From the NCBI GenBank assembly GCA_021325475.1, contig JAJPHA010000094.1, forward strand, positions 1-64,000: a DNA stretch of 64,000 nt, written 5' to 3'. Shown here piece by piece: positions 41,170-51,372 of the stretch. The translations under genes and the position numbers were made by a program. The stretch is from Rhodanobacteraceae bacterium. Lineage in GTDB: Bacteria > Pseudomonadota > Gammaproteobacteria > Xanthomonadales > Rhodanobacteraceae. Under the pieces are notes generated by a model, which worked only from the letters and a program-made list of their open reading frames with translations, did no database searches and was not told the origin of the DNA. Each line of letters begins with the position of its first letter. Position 1 is the first letter of the stretch.

Positions 41170-43677
41170 ATGTCCACCCCATCCCGTTTCGCTGTGCTGT
41201 TCGCCGGCGTGCTGCTGGCGTTCTCGGCGTTCGCGCAACCCGAGGACCGCTCGGCCGCCGACCCGCCAACGCGCGTCGCCCGGCTGTCCTACATCCACGG
41301 CGACGTCAGCTTCGTCCCGGCCGGAGAAAACGACTGGGTCGAAGCGCGCCTCAACCGCCCGATCGTCAGCGGCGACAAGCTGTGGACGGATCGCAACTCC
41401 CGCACCGAACTCGAGATCGGCGCCGCGGCGATACGCATGGATCAGCAAACCAGCTTCGACTTTCTCAATCTCGACGACAACACCGCGCAGATGGAGCTGA
41501 CGCAGGGCGCGCTCAACCTGCGCGTGCGCCGGCTGTACGACGGCCAGAGCTACGAGATCGACACGCCGACGCTGGCGTTCATCGTCAACCGCGTCGGCGA
41601 GTACCGCGTCGATGTGGACGCCGACGGCCGCTCGACCATCGTCTCGGTGCTGCACGGCGCCGGCGAGGTCTATGGTGAAGGCGGCGCGCGCTTCCGCGTC
41701 GAGGAAGGCCAGAGCATCACCTTCCACGATCCGCAGTTGCAGGATTATCAGACCAGCGATCTGCCGCCGCCCGACGCGTTCGACGAGTTCTGCCTGCAGC
41801 GCGACCACCGCTGGGACGAGGCGCCCGCGCGCCACTATGTGCACGAGGAAGTGATCGGCTACGAGGATCTCGACGACTACGGCTCGTGGGACGACGTGCC
41901 GCAGTACGGCCACGTCTGGTATCCGACCACGGTCGCGGTGGGCTGGGCGCCGTACCACTACGGTCATTGGTCCTGGATCGGCGCCTACGGCTGGACCTGG
42001 GTGGATGACGCGCCCTGGGGCTTCGCGCCGTTCCATTACGGCCGCTGGGTCTTCGTCGGCAACCGCTGGGGCTGGTGTCCGGGGCCGCTGGTGGTCGACG
42101 TGCGCCCGGTCTATGCGCCGGCGCTGGTCGCCTTCATCGGCGGCGGCGGCGTGAGCGTGGGCGTTTCGGTCGGTGGTCCGATCGGCTGGTTCCCGCTCGG
42201 CTGGGGCGATCCATACTTCCCCGCCTATCACGTCAGCTACAACTACTTCCGCAACGTCAACGTCAGCAACACGGTGATCAACAACACCGTGATCAACAAC
42301 TACTACGGCAATTTCTCGAGCGGCAACATCAACTATAGCCAGGTCAATTTCGTCAACCGCGGCGTCGCCGGCGCGGTCACCGCGGTGCCGGCCAGTGCCT
42401 TCGTCAGCGCGCGTCCGGTGCAGCAGGCGGCCGTGGCGGTTGCGCCCAACACGTTCCAGAACGCGCGCATCATGCCGGTGGCGGCGGTCGCGCCGACGCG
42501 CGCCAGTCTCGCGCCCGCGGTGGCCGCCAAGGCGGCGCCGCCGGCGGCCGTGCTGAACCGGCCGATCGTGGCGGCGACCAAGCCGCCGGCGCCGATCGCG
42601 CCGTTTGCGCAGCGCGCACCGCTGCTCGCCAAGAATCCGGGCCAGCCGCTGCCGATCCATCAGCTCCGTGCGGCCACGCCGGCGGCCGGCAACGCCGCGG
42701 CGGCCGGTGCGGCGAAGGTCCGCGTCGTGACGCAAACCGGGACGCCGCTGCACGGCAATGCGCCGGCGCTGCCGGCACGTCCGGCGGCTGCGGCCGCGAC
42801 CACGCCGGAGGCGAAGAACGGCCGCGGCGCGCTGCCGGCGGTGCAGAACAACGCCACGCCTGCCAACGGCAAGGTCGGTGCGGTGGGTGGGCGTCCGGGA
42901 GTGAACGCCACCCAGACGCAGCACGTCGAGTCGGCGCGCTTCGCCCATCCGGGTGGCGGCAACGAGGGCAAGTCGAAGACCGAAGCCCTGCCCGCGCGCA
43001 CCACCGGCGGTGAAGCGACGCACGTCGGCGGTCGTGGGTCGGTGAATGCCACCCAGACGCAGCACGTCGACTCTGCGCGCTTCGCCCATCCGGGTGGCGG
43101 CAACGAAGGCAAGCCCAAGACCGAGGCCCTGCCCGCCCGCACCTCCGGTGGTGAAGCGACGCACGTCGGCGGTCGTCCTGCGGTGAACGCGACCCAGACC
43201 CAGACCCAACACGTGGACTCGGCACGCTTCGCCCATCCGGCCGGCAATGAGGGCGCGGCGAAGTCGCACACGCCGATCGAGTCCACGCGCGGCAGCAGCT
43301 ACACGCCGCCGAAGTCGACCAACGCCGTGCGCAGCGAGGAACGCGTCAATACGCCATCGTCCGGCTACGGCAGCCACAACTACGGCACGACCACCAATCA
43401 ACCGCAGTACCACAAGCCGAGTCCGCCGCAGCAGGAATATCGCGCGCCGACGAACGTGCCGCGCAACGAGTACCATCCCGCGCCGACGTCGCAGCCGAAG
43501 CCGGAGTATCACGCACCGGTACAGACGCCGCACACGCCGCCGCAGCAGGCGGCACCGGCGGTGCACACGCCGCCGCCCCAGCAGATGGCTCCGGCGGGTC
43601 GCACGCCGCCGCCACCGCCACCGCACGGCAACGACAAGAACAAGGACGACGACAAGAAGCACGGCGGCGGTCACTGA
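41170..43677 (+). CDS. FecR-domain / DUF6600-like secreted protein with tandem repeats and Pro-rich tail
   Basis: Signal peptide, FecR-like segment, aromatic-rich YHYGHWSWIGAYGWTWVDDAPWGFAPFHYGRWVFVGNRWGWCPGP. Confidence 0.88.
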   Translation: MSTPSRFAVLFAGVLLAFSAFAQPEDRSAADPPTRVARLSYIHGDVSFVPAGENDWVEARLNRPIVSGDKLWTDRNSRTELEIGAAAIRMDQQTSFDFLNLDDNTAQMELTQGALNLRVRRLYDGQSYEIDTPTLAFIVNRVGEYRVDVDADGRSTIVSVLHGAGEVYGEGGARFRVEEGQSITFHDPQLQDYQTSDLPPPDAFDEFCLQRDHRWDEAPARHYVHEEVIGYEDLDDYGSWDDVPQYGHVWYPTTVAVGWAPYHYGHWSWIGAYGWTWVDDAPWGFAPFHYGRWVFVGNRWGWCPGPLVVDVRPVYAPALVAFIGGGGVSVGVSVGGPIGWFPLGWGDPYFPAYHVSYNYFRNVNVSNTVINNTVINNYYGNFSSGNINYSQVNFVNRGVAGAVTAVPASAFVSARPVQQAAVAVAPNTFQNARIMPVAAVAPTRASLAPAVAAKAAPPAAVLNRPIVAATKPPAPIAPFAQRAPLLAKNPGQPLPIHQLRAATPAAGNAAAAGAAKVRVVTQTGTPLHGNAPALPARPAAAAATTPEAKNGRGALPAVQNNATPANGKVGAVGGRPGVNATQTQHVESARFAHPGGGNEGKSKTEALPARTTGGEATHVGGRGSVNATQTQHVDSARFAHPGGGNEGKPKTEALPARTSGGEATHVGGRPAVNATQTQTQHVDSARFAHPAGNEGAAKSHTPIESTRGSSYTPPKSTNAVRSEERVNTPSSGYGSHNYGTTTNQPQYHKPSPPQQEYRAPTNVPRNEYHPAPTSQPKPEYHAPVQTPHTPPQQAAPAVHTPPPQQMAPAGRTPPPPPPHGNDKNKDDDKKHGGGH
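42883..43270 (+). repeat. 141-bp (47-aa) tandem coding repeat, ~2.7 copies
   Basis: VGGRxxVNATQTQHVxSARFAHPGGGNEGKxKTEALPARTxGGEATH; starts at 42883, 43024 and 43165. Confidence 0.93.
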
Positions 43678-43698
43678 CGCGATCGTCATGCTATGCGC

Positions 43699-43729
43699 GG
43701 CGCCCGGCTCGTCCGGGCGCCGTTTTTTT
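43699..43729 (+). terminator. Rho-independent terminator
   Basis: GGCGCCCGGctcgtCCGGGCGCC followed by T7. Confidence 0.92.
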
Positions 43730-43774
43730 CGGGAGCGCGTTCCGCGGCCGGCACGGCGGCGCTACACTACGCGC

Positions 43775-43978
43775 ATGCTCAGAATCGTATTGAACGGCGT
43801 CGAGCGCGAACTGCCGGCCCCGCTCAGCATCGCCGCGCTGCTGGCGGAAAGCGGCTATGCCGGACGCGCGGTGGCGGTCGAGATCAATCGCGAGATCGTG
43901 CCGCGCAGCCGGCACGACGCCCACCTCGTCCGCGACGGCGATCGCGTCGAGATCGTGCACGCCGTCGGCGGAGGCTGA
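43775..43978 (+). CDS. thiS: Sulfur carrier protein ThiS
   Basis: 67 aa ending in GG: VRDGDRVEIVHAVGGG. Confidence 0.95.
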   Translation: MLRIVLNGVERELPAPLSIAALLAESGYAGRAVAVEINREIVPRSRHDAHLVRDGDRVEIVHAVGGG

Positions 43979-43981
43979 AGC

Positions 43982-44785
43982 ATGAACGCGCAGCCGCAAC
44001 CGGCCACCTTCGACGACCCGCTGATCATCGCCGGTCGCGCCTACCGCTCGCGCCTGCTGACCGGCACCGGCAAATTCCGCGACCTCGACGAGACCCGCCG
44101 CGCCACCGAGGCCGCCGGCGCGGAAATCGTCACCGTCGCGATTCGCCGCAGCAACATCGGTCAGGACCGGAACGCGCCGAACCTGCTCGACGTGCTGCCG
44201 CCGAGCCGCTACACGATCCTGCCCAACACCGCCGGCTGCTACACCGCCGAGGACGCCGTGCGCACCTGTCGGCTGGCGCGCGAACTGCTCGCCGGCCACG
44301 CCCTGGTCAAGCTCGAAGTGCTGGGCGACGCCAAGACCCTGTTCCCGGACGTCGCGCAGACGCTGAAGGCGGCGGAGATGCTGGTCGCCGAAAAATTCGA
44401 GGTGATGGTCTACACCAGCGACGATCCGATCGTGGCCAAGCGCCTCGAGGAAATCGGCTGCGTGGCGGTGATGCCGCTCGCCGCGCCGATCGGCTCCGGG
44501 CTCGGCATCCAGAATCGCTGGAACATTCTGGAAATCGTCGAAAACGCGAAGGTGCCGGTGCTGGTCGATGCCGGCGTCGGCACCGCCTCCGACGCCGCCA
44601 TCGCGATGGAGCTCGGCTGCGACGGCGTGCTGATGAACACCGCGATCGCCGGCGCGCGCGATCCGGTGCGGATGGCGCAGGCGATGAAGCTCGCGGTCGA
44701 GGCCGGCCGCGCGGCGTTCCTCGCCGGCCGCATCCCGCGCAAGCGCTACGGCTCGGCCTCCAGCCCGATCGACGGGATGCTCTAG
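43982..44785 (+). CDS. thiG: Thiazole synthase
   Basis: [72 protein letters not shown]. Confidence 0.98.
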   Translation: MNAQPQPATFDDPLIIAGRAYRSRLLTGTGKFRDLDETRRATEAAGAEIVTVAIRRSNIGQDRNAPNLLDVLPPSRYTILPNTAGCYTAEDAVRTCRLARELLAGHALVKLEVLGDAKTLFPDVAQTLKAAEMLVAEKFEVMVYTSDDPIVAKRLEEIGCVAVMPLAAPIGSGLGIQNRWNILEIVENAKVPVLVDAGVGTASDAAIAMELGCDGVLMNTAIAGARDPVRMAQAMKLAVEAGRAAFLAGRIPRKRYGSASSPIDGML

Positions 44786-44803
44786 GGAAGGTCGGACCCT
44801 CGC

Positions 44804-45493
44804 ATGGAAAGCCCCGAGGTCCACGCGCGCCGCATCCGCAGTTTCGTGCTGCGCCAGGGGCGCTTCACGCCCGCGCAGCAGCGCGCGTTCCACGAGCACT
44901 GGCCGCGCTACGGGCTCGCGCTCGACGCCGGCGCGCCGGACTGGCACGCGGTGTTCGGCCGGGTCGCGCCGCTGGTGCTGGAGATCGGCTTCGGCAACGG
45001 CGAGCAACTGCTGTGGTCGGCGCGGCACGAACCGGAGCGCGATTTCCTCGGCGTCGAGGTGCACCGCCCCGGCGTCGGCCGGCTGCTGAACGCGCTGGCG
45101 AAGCACAATGTCCACAATGTGCGTTTGTATAATCACGACGCGGTGGAGGTGCTGGAACGCGCGCTCGCGCCGGCCACGCTCGCCGAGGTGCGCATCTTCT
45201 TCCCCGACCCCTGGCCGAAGAAGCGCCAGCACAAGCGCCGCCTGATCCAGCCGGCCTTCGCCGCGCTGCTGGCGAGTCGCGTCGCGCCCGGCGGACGCTT
45301 GCATCTGGCCACCGACTGGGCGGACTATGCCGAGCACATGCTGGCGGTGCTGGACGCGGCGCCGGAATGGCGCAATCTGGCCGGCCGCGGTCGCTATGCG
45401 TCGCGTCCGCCGACGCGCATCGAGACGCATTTCGAGCAGCGCGGCGTGCGGCTCGGTCACGAAGTCAGGGATCTGCTCTATGAACGCATCTGA
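44804..45493 (+). CDS. trmB: tRNA (guanine-N7)-methyltransferase
   Basis: [39 protein letters not shown]. Confidence 0.97.
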   Translation: MESPEVHARRIRSFVLRQGRFTPAQQRAFHEHWPRYGLALDAGAPDWHAVFGRVAPLVLEIGFGNGEQLLWSARHEPERDFLGVEVHRPGVGRLLNALAKHNVHNVRLYNHDAVEVLERALAPATLAEVRIFFPDPWPKKRQHKRRLIQPAFAALLASRVAPGGRLHLATDWADYAEHMLAVLDAAPEWRNLAGRGRYASRPPTRIETHFEQRGVRLGHEVRDLLYERI

Positions 45494-45528
45494 TACCTAG
45501 CCCGCCCGGCGCATAAGCCTGCCCCGAC

Positions 45529-47373
45529 ATGAACGCCGGCCTGACCCTCACCCACGACATGCTGCTGGTGCTCGCGCTGCTCGCGTTCACCGTGCTCATG
45601 CTCGTGCTCGAGTGGATCCGCGCCGATCTGGTGGCGCTGCTGATCGTGGTCGTGGTCGGCGTCACCCGGCTGATCCCGGCGGAGCAATTGTTCGACGGGT
45701 TCGCCGGCAACGCGGTGATCTCGCTGCTCGCGGTGATGATCATGGGCGCCGGGCTCGATCGCACCGGCGTGCTGAACCAGGCCGCCACGCTGATCCTGCG
45801 CCTGGCCGGCGGCGTCGAGTCGCGCCTGGGTTTCCTGATCAACGCCATGGCCGGCGGCTTGTCGTCGATCATCCAGAGCCAGGCGCTGGCGGCGCTGTTC
45901 CTGCCGATCACCAGCCGCGTCAGCGCGCGCACCGGCGTGCCGCTCAGCCGCCTGTTGCTGCCGATGGCGTTCTGCATCCTCGCCGGCACCAACACCACCA
46001 TGATCAGCAATTCGCCGCTGATCCTGCTCAACGACCTGATCGCCAACGCCAACCGCCACCTGCCGCTCGGCGCACCGACGATCGAGCCGTTCTCGCTGTT
46101 CGCGATCACGCCGGTCGGCGTGCCGCTGCTCGTCGCCGGGCTCGCCTACTTCGCCCTGTTCACCCGGCGCCTGCTGCCGGCCGACGAGGAAAGCACCGCG
46201 GTCACGCCGGGGCGCACCGAGACCTACTTCGCCGAGACCTACGGCATCGACGGCGAGGTGTACGAACTCACCGTCACCGCGGAAAGCCCGCTGGTCGGCA
46301 TGAGCATCGCCGAGGCCGAGGCGCTGCGCGGCGCACCGCTGCTGCTCGCCATCAAGAACGGCGACGAAGTGCGCCTGGCGCCGCCGGCCGACACCATGAT
46401 CTGGGTCGGCACCGTGCTCGGCGCGCTCGGCAAGCGCGAGGCGGTGACCGAGTTCGCCAACCTCAATCTGCTGAAGACGCAGAACCGGCTCGCGTATTTC
46501 CGCGACATGTTCAACCCCAACCGCGCCGGCATCGCCGAGGCGGTGGTGCCGCCGAATTCGCGCTTCATCAAGCAGGCGGTGGGCGACCTGCGCCTGCGCA
46601 AGCGTTTCGGCATCAGCGTGCTCGCGGTCTATCGCGGCGAGGAGGTGTTCCGCGAGGACGTGCGCAAGGTCTCGCTGCGCGCCGGCGACACGCTGGTGCT
46701 GCACGGCCTGTGGCGCGACCTGACGCTCGCCGCCGAGGAACGCGACTTCGTCGTCGTCACCGACTATCCGAAGGAGGAGCACCGCCCGGGCAAGATCTGG
46801 CACGCGCTGGCGTTCTTCGCGCTGGCGATGGGGCTCGGCCTGTTCACCGACATGAAACTTTCGGTGGCGATGCTCACCGGCGCGGTCGGCATGCTGCTCG
46901 CCGGCGTGCTCGACATGGAGGAGGCGTACCAGGCGATCAACTGGAAGACCATCTTCACCCTCGCCTGCCTGATCCCGCTCGGCTGGGCGATGGATTCCAC
47001 CGGCACCGCGGCCTGGATCGCGCAGGAGGTGCTGCGCCATCTCGGCTCCTGGCCGCAGTGGGCGCTGCAGGCGGTGATCGCGGTGCTCGCGCTGTTCTTC
47101 TCGCAGGTCGTCTCCAACGTCGGCGCCGCCGTCATCATGGTGCCGATGGCGATCAACATCGCGCTCGCCGCCAACGGCAATCCGGCGGTGTACGCGCTGA
47201 TCGTGGCGATCTCGACCTCGAACAGCTTCATCATCGCCAGCGCCAATCCGGTGCTGACCATCATCGCCGGTCCCGGCGGCTATCGGGCGCGCGATTTCCT
47301 GCGCGTCGGCCTGCCCTTGACCGTGCTGCTGCTGGTCGTGCTGCTGGTGTCGGTAAACCTGGTGTTCCGCTGA
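45529..47373 (+). CDS. SLC13/CitT-family transporter with RCK (TrkA-C) domains
   Basis: 12-TM pattern, ELTVTAESPLVGMSIAEAEALRGAPLLLAIKNG (TrkA_C), STSNSFIIASANPV. Confidence 0.92.
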   Translation: MNAGLTLTHDMLLVLALLAFTVLMLVLEWIRADLVALLIVVVVGVTRLIPAEQLFDGFAGNAVISLLAVMIMGAGLDRTGVLNQAATLILRLAGGVESRLGFLINAMAGGLSSIIQSQALAALFLPITSRVSARTGVPLSRLLLPMAFCILAGTNTTMISNSPLILLNDLIANANRHLPLGAPTIEPFSLFAITPVGVPLLVAGLAYFALFTRRLLPADEESTAVTPGRTETYFAETYGIDGEVYELTVTAESPLVGMSIAEAEALRGAPLLLAIKNGDEVRLAPPADTMIWVGTVLGALGKREAVTEFANLNLLKTQNRLAYFRDMFNPNRAGIAEAVVPPNSRFIKQAVGDLRLRKRFGISVLAVYRGEEVFREDVRKVSLRAGDTLVLHGLWRDLTLAAEERDFVVVTDYPKEEHRPGKIWHALAFFALAMGLGLFTDMKLSVAMLTGAVGMLLAGVLDMEEAYQAINWKTIFTLACLIPLGWAMDSTGTAAWIAQEVLRHLGSWPQWALQAVIAVLALFFSQVVSNVGAAVIMVPMAINIALAANGNPAVYALIVAISTSNSFIIASANPVLTIIAGPGGYRARDFLRVGLPLTVLLLVVLLVSVNLVFR

Positions 47374-47455
47374 GCGGCGCGGCCGGCACGCGGCCGCATT
47401 TCATTCGAAACCGCCGGCGAAAGTTCGTCGGTTGCGGTCACGCTCCAATCACGCG

Positions 47456-47788
47456 CTACGGCAGGCGCACCTCGCCGTCGGCAACGTCCACGCGCACCGC
47501 GACCAGGCCCGCGCCCAGGCACGGCCCGGCGTGGCAGCGCCCGGATTCGATGGAGAACATCGCGCCGTGCGCGGCGCAAATCAGCGATCCGGCCTCGATC
47601 AGGAACCGCCCCGGCGCCCAATCCAGTCGCCGTCCGGCATGCGGACACTCGTTGTGGTAGGCGAACACGCGCTCGCCCCGGCGCAACAGGATCAGGGAAA
47701 AACCGCCGCTGCTCGAATCGACCTGGACCGCGGTCGCGCCGCCGTCGGGCACCTCCTCGAGCTTGCATAACGTTTTGCTAACGCTCAT
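47456..47788 (-). CDS. Rieske [2Fe-2S] domain protein
   Basis: CPHAGRRLDWAPGRFL...ICAAHGAMFSIESGRCHAGPC. Confidence 0.9.
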   Translation of the reverse strand: MSVSKTLCKLEEVPDGGATAVQVDSSSGGFSLILLRRGERVFAYHNECPHAGRRLDWAPGRFLIEAGSLICAAHGAMFSIESGRCHAGPCLGAGLVAVRVDVADGEVRLP

Positions 47789-47868
47789 CGGAGTATCTAG
47801 CTCATCCCTACGCATCGTCGAGTCGCCGCCCGACTCGCGTCCCATTCTGCCACAGGGAGTGAGCCGTC

Positions 47869-48132
47869 ATGTTCGACTGGCGCTGGTTCCGCCGTCCGCG
47901 ACATCCGCTCGCGCGCGTCGCGTTCGCCCTGCTCGCGGCGCTGACGATCGCGGCCGTCCTGGTGCTCGGTTTCTTCGCCCTGCTCGCCTTCGCCGTGATC
48001 GGCGCCATCGTCGCGCTCCTGCGCGCCTTGCTGCGCGCCTCGGCCGGCGCGGCCGTGCCGGCACGCGCGCAAGTCCGCGTGATCGAAGGCGAATACGTCG
48101 TGCTGCGCAACGACGGACCGCGGCAGGCCTGA
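47869..48132 (+). CDS. Small membrane protein
   Basis: 87 aa with two hydrophobic segments; plausible RBS (gggagtgagccgtcATG). Confidence 0.5.
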   Translation: MFDWRWFRRPRHPLARVAFALLAALTIAAVLVLGFFALLAFAVIGAIVALLRALLRASAGAAVPARAQVRVIEGEYVVLRNDGPRQA

Positions 48133-48200
48133 GCCGGCGGCGATCGCCCGACGCAAAAAACGGATGGCCGCGACGCCGGCGGCGTCGTATCGTGCGCGCC

Positions 48201-49094
48201 ATGGAGGTCGCCCCGATGCATGCCACGACCCGCACGTTCGCCGCCGACGATCCACTCGAACGCGCGCTCGCGCTGATCCACGCCCACCGCGACGCCCCGC
48301 CGCGGCTCGGCGAACTCGCGCGCCGCGTGGGATTGAGCGCCAGCCACCTGACGCGCGCGTTCCGGCGACGCTTCGGCGTCAGCCCGGCCGAATACGCGCA
48401 GGCCCTGAAGCTGCGCCAGCTCAAATCGGCGCTGCGCACGGCGCCGCGCGTGGCCGACGCCATCTACGACGCCGGCTACGGCTCCGGCAGCCGGGTGTAC
48501 GAGAAGACCGGCCAATGGCTCGGCATGACGCCGGCACGCTACCGCCGCGGCGGCGCCGGCGCGGCGATCAAGTATACAACGCTGCAAATTCCCTTCGGCA
48601 CCTTGCTCGTCGCCGCGACCGAGCGCGGCATCTGTGCGGTCAACCTCGGCGCCGACGAGCAGACGCTGCTCAGCGAGCTCGGTCGCGAGTTTCCGCGCGC
48701 GCGCCTCGCCCGCGTGGACGCCGGACGCGACGAGTGGCTGGCCGCGGTGGTCGCCCGGATCAGCGCCGAATTCGCCGGTCGGCCGCCGGATCGCGCCGCG
48801 CCGATGCCGCCGCTCGACGTGCGCGCCACCGCGTTCCAGTGGCGCGTATGGCAGGAACTGCAACGCATCCCGTGCGGCGAGCGGCGCAGCTATGCCGAGA
48901 TCGCCGCGGCGATCGGCGCGCCGCGGGCGACGCGCGCGGTGGCGAACGCCTGCGGTCGCAACCGCCTGGCGTTGATCGTCCCCTGCCACCGCGTGGTGCG
49001 CAGCGACGGCACGCTCGGCGGCTACCGCTGGGGCATCGCGCGCAAGCGCGCGCTGCTGGCGCGCGAGCGCCAAGCGGCTCCTGCGAAGCCGTGA
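48201..49094 (+). CDS. Ada-like protein: AraC-type HTH plus methylated-DNA cysteine methyltransferase
   Basis: AraC HTH (LGELARRVGLSASHLTRAFRRRFGVSPAEYAQALKLRQ) and active site IVPCHRVVRSDGTLGGYRWGIARK. Confidence 0.93.
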   Translation: MEVAPMHATTRTFAADDPLERALALIHAHRDAPPRLGELARRVGLSASHLTRAFRRRFGVSPAEYAQALKLRQLKSALRTAPRVADAIYDAGYGSGSRVYEKTGQWLGMTPARYRRGGAGAAIKYTTLQIPFGTLLVAATERGICAVNLGADEQTLLSELGREFPRARLARVDAGRDEWLAAVVARISAEFAGRPPDRAAPMPPLDVRATAFQWRVWQELQRIPCGERRSYAEIAAAIGAPRATRAVANACGRNRLALIVPCHRVVRSDGTLGGYRWGIARKRALLARERQAAPAKP

Positions 49095-49187
49095 CGAGTG
49101 GCGCTGTTGCGTCGTCCCGCCCGAGGGTAGAGTACCGATGACCGCCGCGGCCGTGCGCTCCGCGCCGACGGCGGCCGTCGCGCCGCC

Positions 49188-50114
49188 ATGAACGACTCCG
49201 CTGCTTCCACCACCGCCGACGCCACCGCCGCGAGCCAACCGTCGGCGCTCGCCTCGCCGCGCCTGCTGGTGCCGCTCGCGCTCGCCGGCGTATATCTGAT
49301 CTGGGGTTCGACCTACCTCGGCATCCGCATCGCGCTCGCCGGTTATCCGCCGTTCCTGATGGCGGCGATCCGCTTCCTGATCGCCGGCGCGGTGCTGTTC
49401 TTCGCGCTGCGCGCACGTGGCATGCCGGCGCCGACGGCCCGGCAGTGGCGCAACTGCGCGGTGACCGGCGGTCTGCTGCTCGGGTTCGGCAACGGCATGG
49501 TGTGCTATGCCGAGCAAAGCGTGGCGTCCGGCATCGCCGCCGTCGCCGTGGCGAGCGTGGCCTTGTTCGCCGCGCTGTTCGCCGGGTTCTACGGCGACTG
49601 GCCCAATCGACGCGAATGGATCGGGCTGGTGGTCGGCTTCGCCGGCGTGGTGCTCCTGAACCTGGGCAGCCAGATGCGCGCCTCGCCCGTCGGCGCGCTC
49701 GCGCTCACCATCGCCGCGGCGTCGTGGGCGTTCGGTTCGGCCTGGAGTCGGCGCCAGAACATGCCGCCGCCGGCGATGAGCACGGCGGCGCAGATGCTCT
49801 GCGGCGGCGCGGTGCTCAGCGGGTTCGCGCTGATCGCCGGCGAGCGCATCGCGACCGTGCCGTCGCTCGCCGCTACCGCCGCGCTCGTCTACCTGATCGT
49901 CGCCGGGTCCATCCTCGGCTTCAGCGCCTACATCTACCTGCTGCAACACGTGCGGCCGGCGCTGGCGACGAGCTACGCCTACGTCAATCCGCCGGTGGCG
50001 GTGCTGGTCGGCGTGCTCCTCGCCGGCGAACAGGTGCGCCCGCTCGATCTCGTCGGCATGCTCGTCATCCTCGCCGGCGTGGCCGCCATTACGCTCGCGA
50101 AGGCGAAGCGGTGA
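49188..50114 (+). CDS. EamA/DMT-family transporter (YedA-like)
   Basis: YLIWGSTYLGIRIALAGYPPFLMAAIRFLIAG; second EamA repeat. Confidence 0.93.
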   Translation: MNDSAASTTADATAASQPSALASPRLLVPLALAGVYLIWGSTYLGIRIALAGYPPFLMAAIRFLIAGAVLFFALRARGMPAPTARQWRNCAVTGGLLLGFGNGMVCYAEQSVASGIAAVAVASVALFAALFAGFYGDWPNRREWIGLVVGFAGVVLLNLGSQMRASPVGALALTIAAASWAFGSAWSRRQNMPPPAMSTAAQMLCGGAVLSGFALIAGERIATVPSLAATAALVYLIVAGSILGFSAYIYLLQHVRPALATSYAYVNPPVAVLVGVLLAGEQVRPLDLVGMLVILAGVAAITLAKAKR

Positions 50115-50178
50115 GCGGTGAGTGGGAAAGGCTACGGCCCCCAGCCCTCAGCCCTCAGCCCTCGGCCCTCAGCCCTCC
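50108..50178. repeat. 7-bp-period composite array (element D)
   Basis: gcggtga gcggtga gtgggaa-aggctacggccc-(cagccct)n; fills the gap between two convergent stop codons. Confidence 0.9.
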
Positions 50179-50181
50179 GCC

Positions 50182-51360
50182 TCACAACTCGCGCAACGCG
50201 GTCGTCACCGGCAGCCGCGCGGCGCGCAGCGCCGGCAGGAAGCCGCCGATCAGGCCGATGATCACGGCGATGACGAGGCCGCGCAGCACCAGCGCCGGTG
50301 TCACCTTGAACGCGAACACGACCTGGGTGAAGCTCTGGCCGAGGGTGGACACGGAGAAGTTGTTGAACAGCGCATAGGCGATCACCGCGCCGATCGCGCC
50401 GCCGATCAGCGACAGCACCAGCGCCTCGACCATCACCGAGATCACCACCGGCACGCCGCCGAAGCCGATCGCGCGCAAGGTGGCGATCTCTCTCGCGCGC
50501 GCGGCCACCGCCGCGTACATGGTGTTGAGCGCGGCGAAGATCGCGCCGAGCGCCATGATGAAGGTCACCACGCCGGCGAGAAAGCCGATGGTGGCGCGGA
50601 ACTGGCGGGTCTGGCCGCTGTAGTAGTCCTGCTCGGAGAGCACGTCCACCGACAGGCGCGGATCGGCGGTGAGCGCGTCCTTGAACGTCTGCAGCGACTC
50701 CGGCGCCTCCAGCGCCGCGCGCACCGAGCTGAAGCCCTGGCGGTTGAAGGTGGACTGCGCCACCTCGGCGTCGCACCAAAGCTCGCTCTCGTTGGCGTCG
50801 CCGGATTCGAACACGCCGACCACGCTCCAGTCCGAACCGCGCATGCGCAGCGTCTCACCGACGCGCGCGCCGCTGAACTGGCGGGTCACGCCGCGGCCGA
50901 CGATCAGCTCGCGCTTGCCGGTCTCGAACATGCGGCCCTCGACGATGCGCAATTGCGGACGCAGCTTCATGCCCTTCGGGCCGATGCCGCGCACGGTGAT
51001 GTTGGCGCCGTTCTTGACGTCGTCCTTGCGCACCAGCTCGGCGATCACGATCACCTCGGCCGAGGCGAGCGGCCGGCCGTCGTCGTCCTTGCGCACGCCC
51101 GGCGCCTGCGCGATCAGCTCGGTCTGCTCGCGCGACAGGCCGGAATTCAATTCCGCCTCCGAGCCGCCGCGCATGACGATGGCCACGTCGGTGCGACCGG
51201 TGGCCTTGAGCGTGGACTGGAAGCCCTCGGCCATGGCGAGCAGCGCGGTGAACACGGCGACGACGCCGGCGAGGCCGACGACGATGACGAGCGAAGCGCC
51301 CCAGCGTTCGGGAATGCTCTTGAGATTGAGTCCGGTGATCGCGGTGGTTTGGGTCAGCAT
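50182..51360 (-). CDS. ABC transporter permease (FtsX/MacB type)
   Basis: LAGVVTFIMALGAIFAALNTMYAAVAARAREIATLRAIGFGGVPVVISVM. Confidence 0.94.
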   Translation of the reverse strand: MLTQTTAITGLNLKSIPERWGASLVIVVGLAGVVAVFTALLAMAEGFQSTLKATGRTDVAIVMRGGSEAELNSGLSREQTELIAQAPGVRKDDDGRPLASAEVIVIAELVRKDDVKNGANITVRGIGPKGMKLRPQLRIVEGRMFETGKRELIVGRGVTRQFSGARVGETLRMRGSDWSVVGVFESGDANESELWCDAEVAQSTFNRQGFSSVRAALEAPESLQTFKDALTADPRLSVDVLSEQDYYSGQTRQFRATIGFLAGVVTFIMALGAIFAALNTMYAAVAARAREIATLRAIGFGGVPVVISVMVEALVLSLIGGAIGAVIAYALFNNFSVSTLGQSFTQVVFAFKVTPALVLRGLVIAVIIGLIGGFLPALRAARLPVTTALREL

Positions 51361-51372
51361 GCGGAATTCCTC

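Noticed and set aside
42883-43270. CRISPR or integron-like tandem array
   Set aside because: Repeats are in-frame, 141 bp, contiguous and coding; protein repeat.
41068-43689. 873-aa minus-strand Arg/Val-rich ORF
   Set aside because: Antisense shadow of the FecR/DUF6600-like gene.
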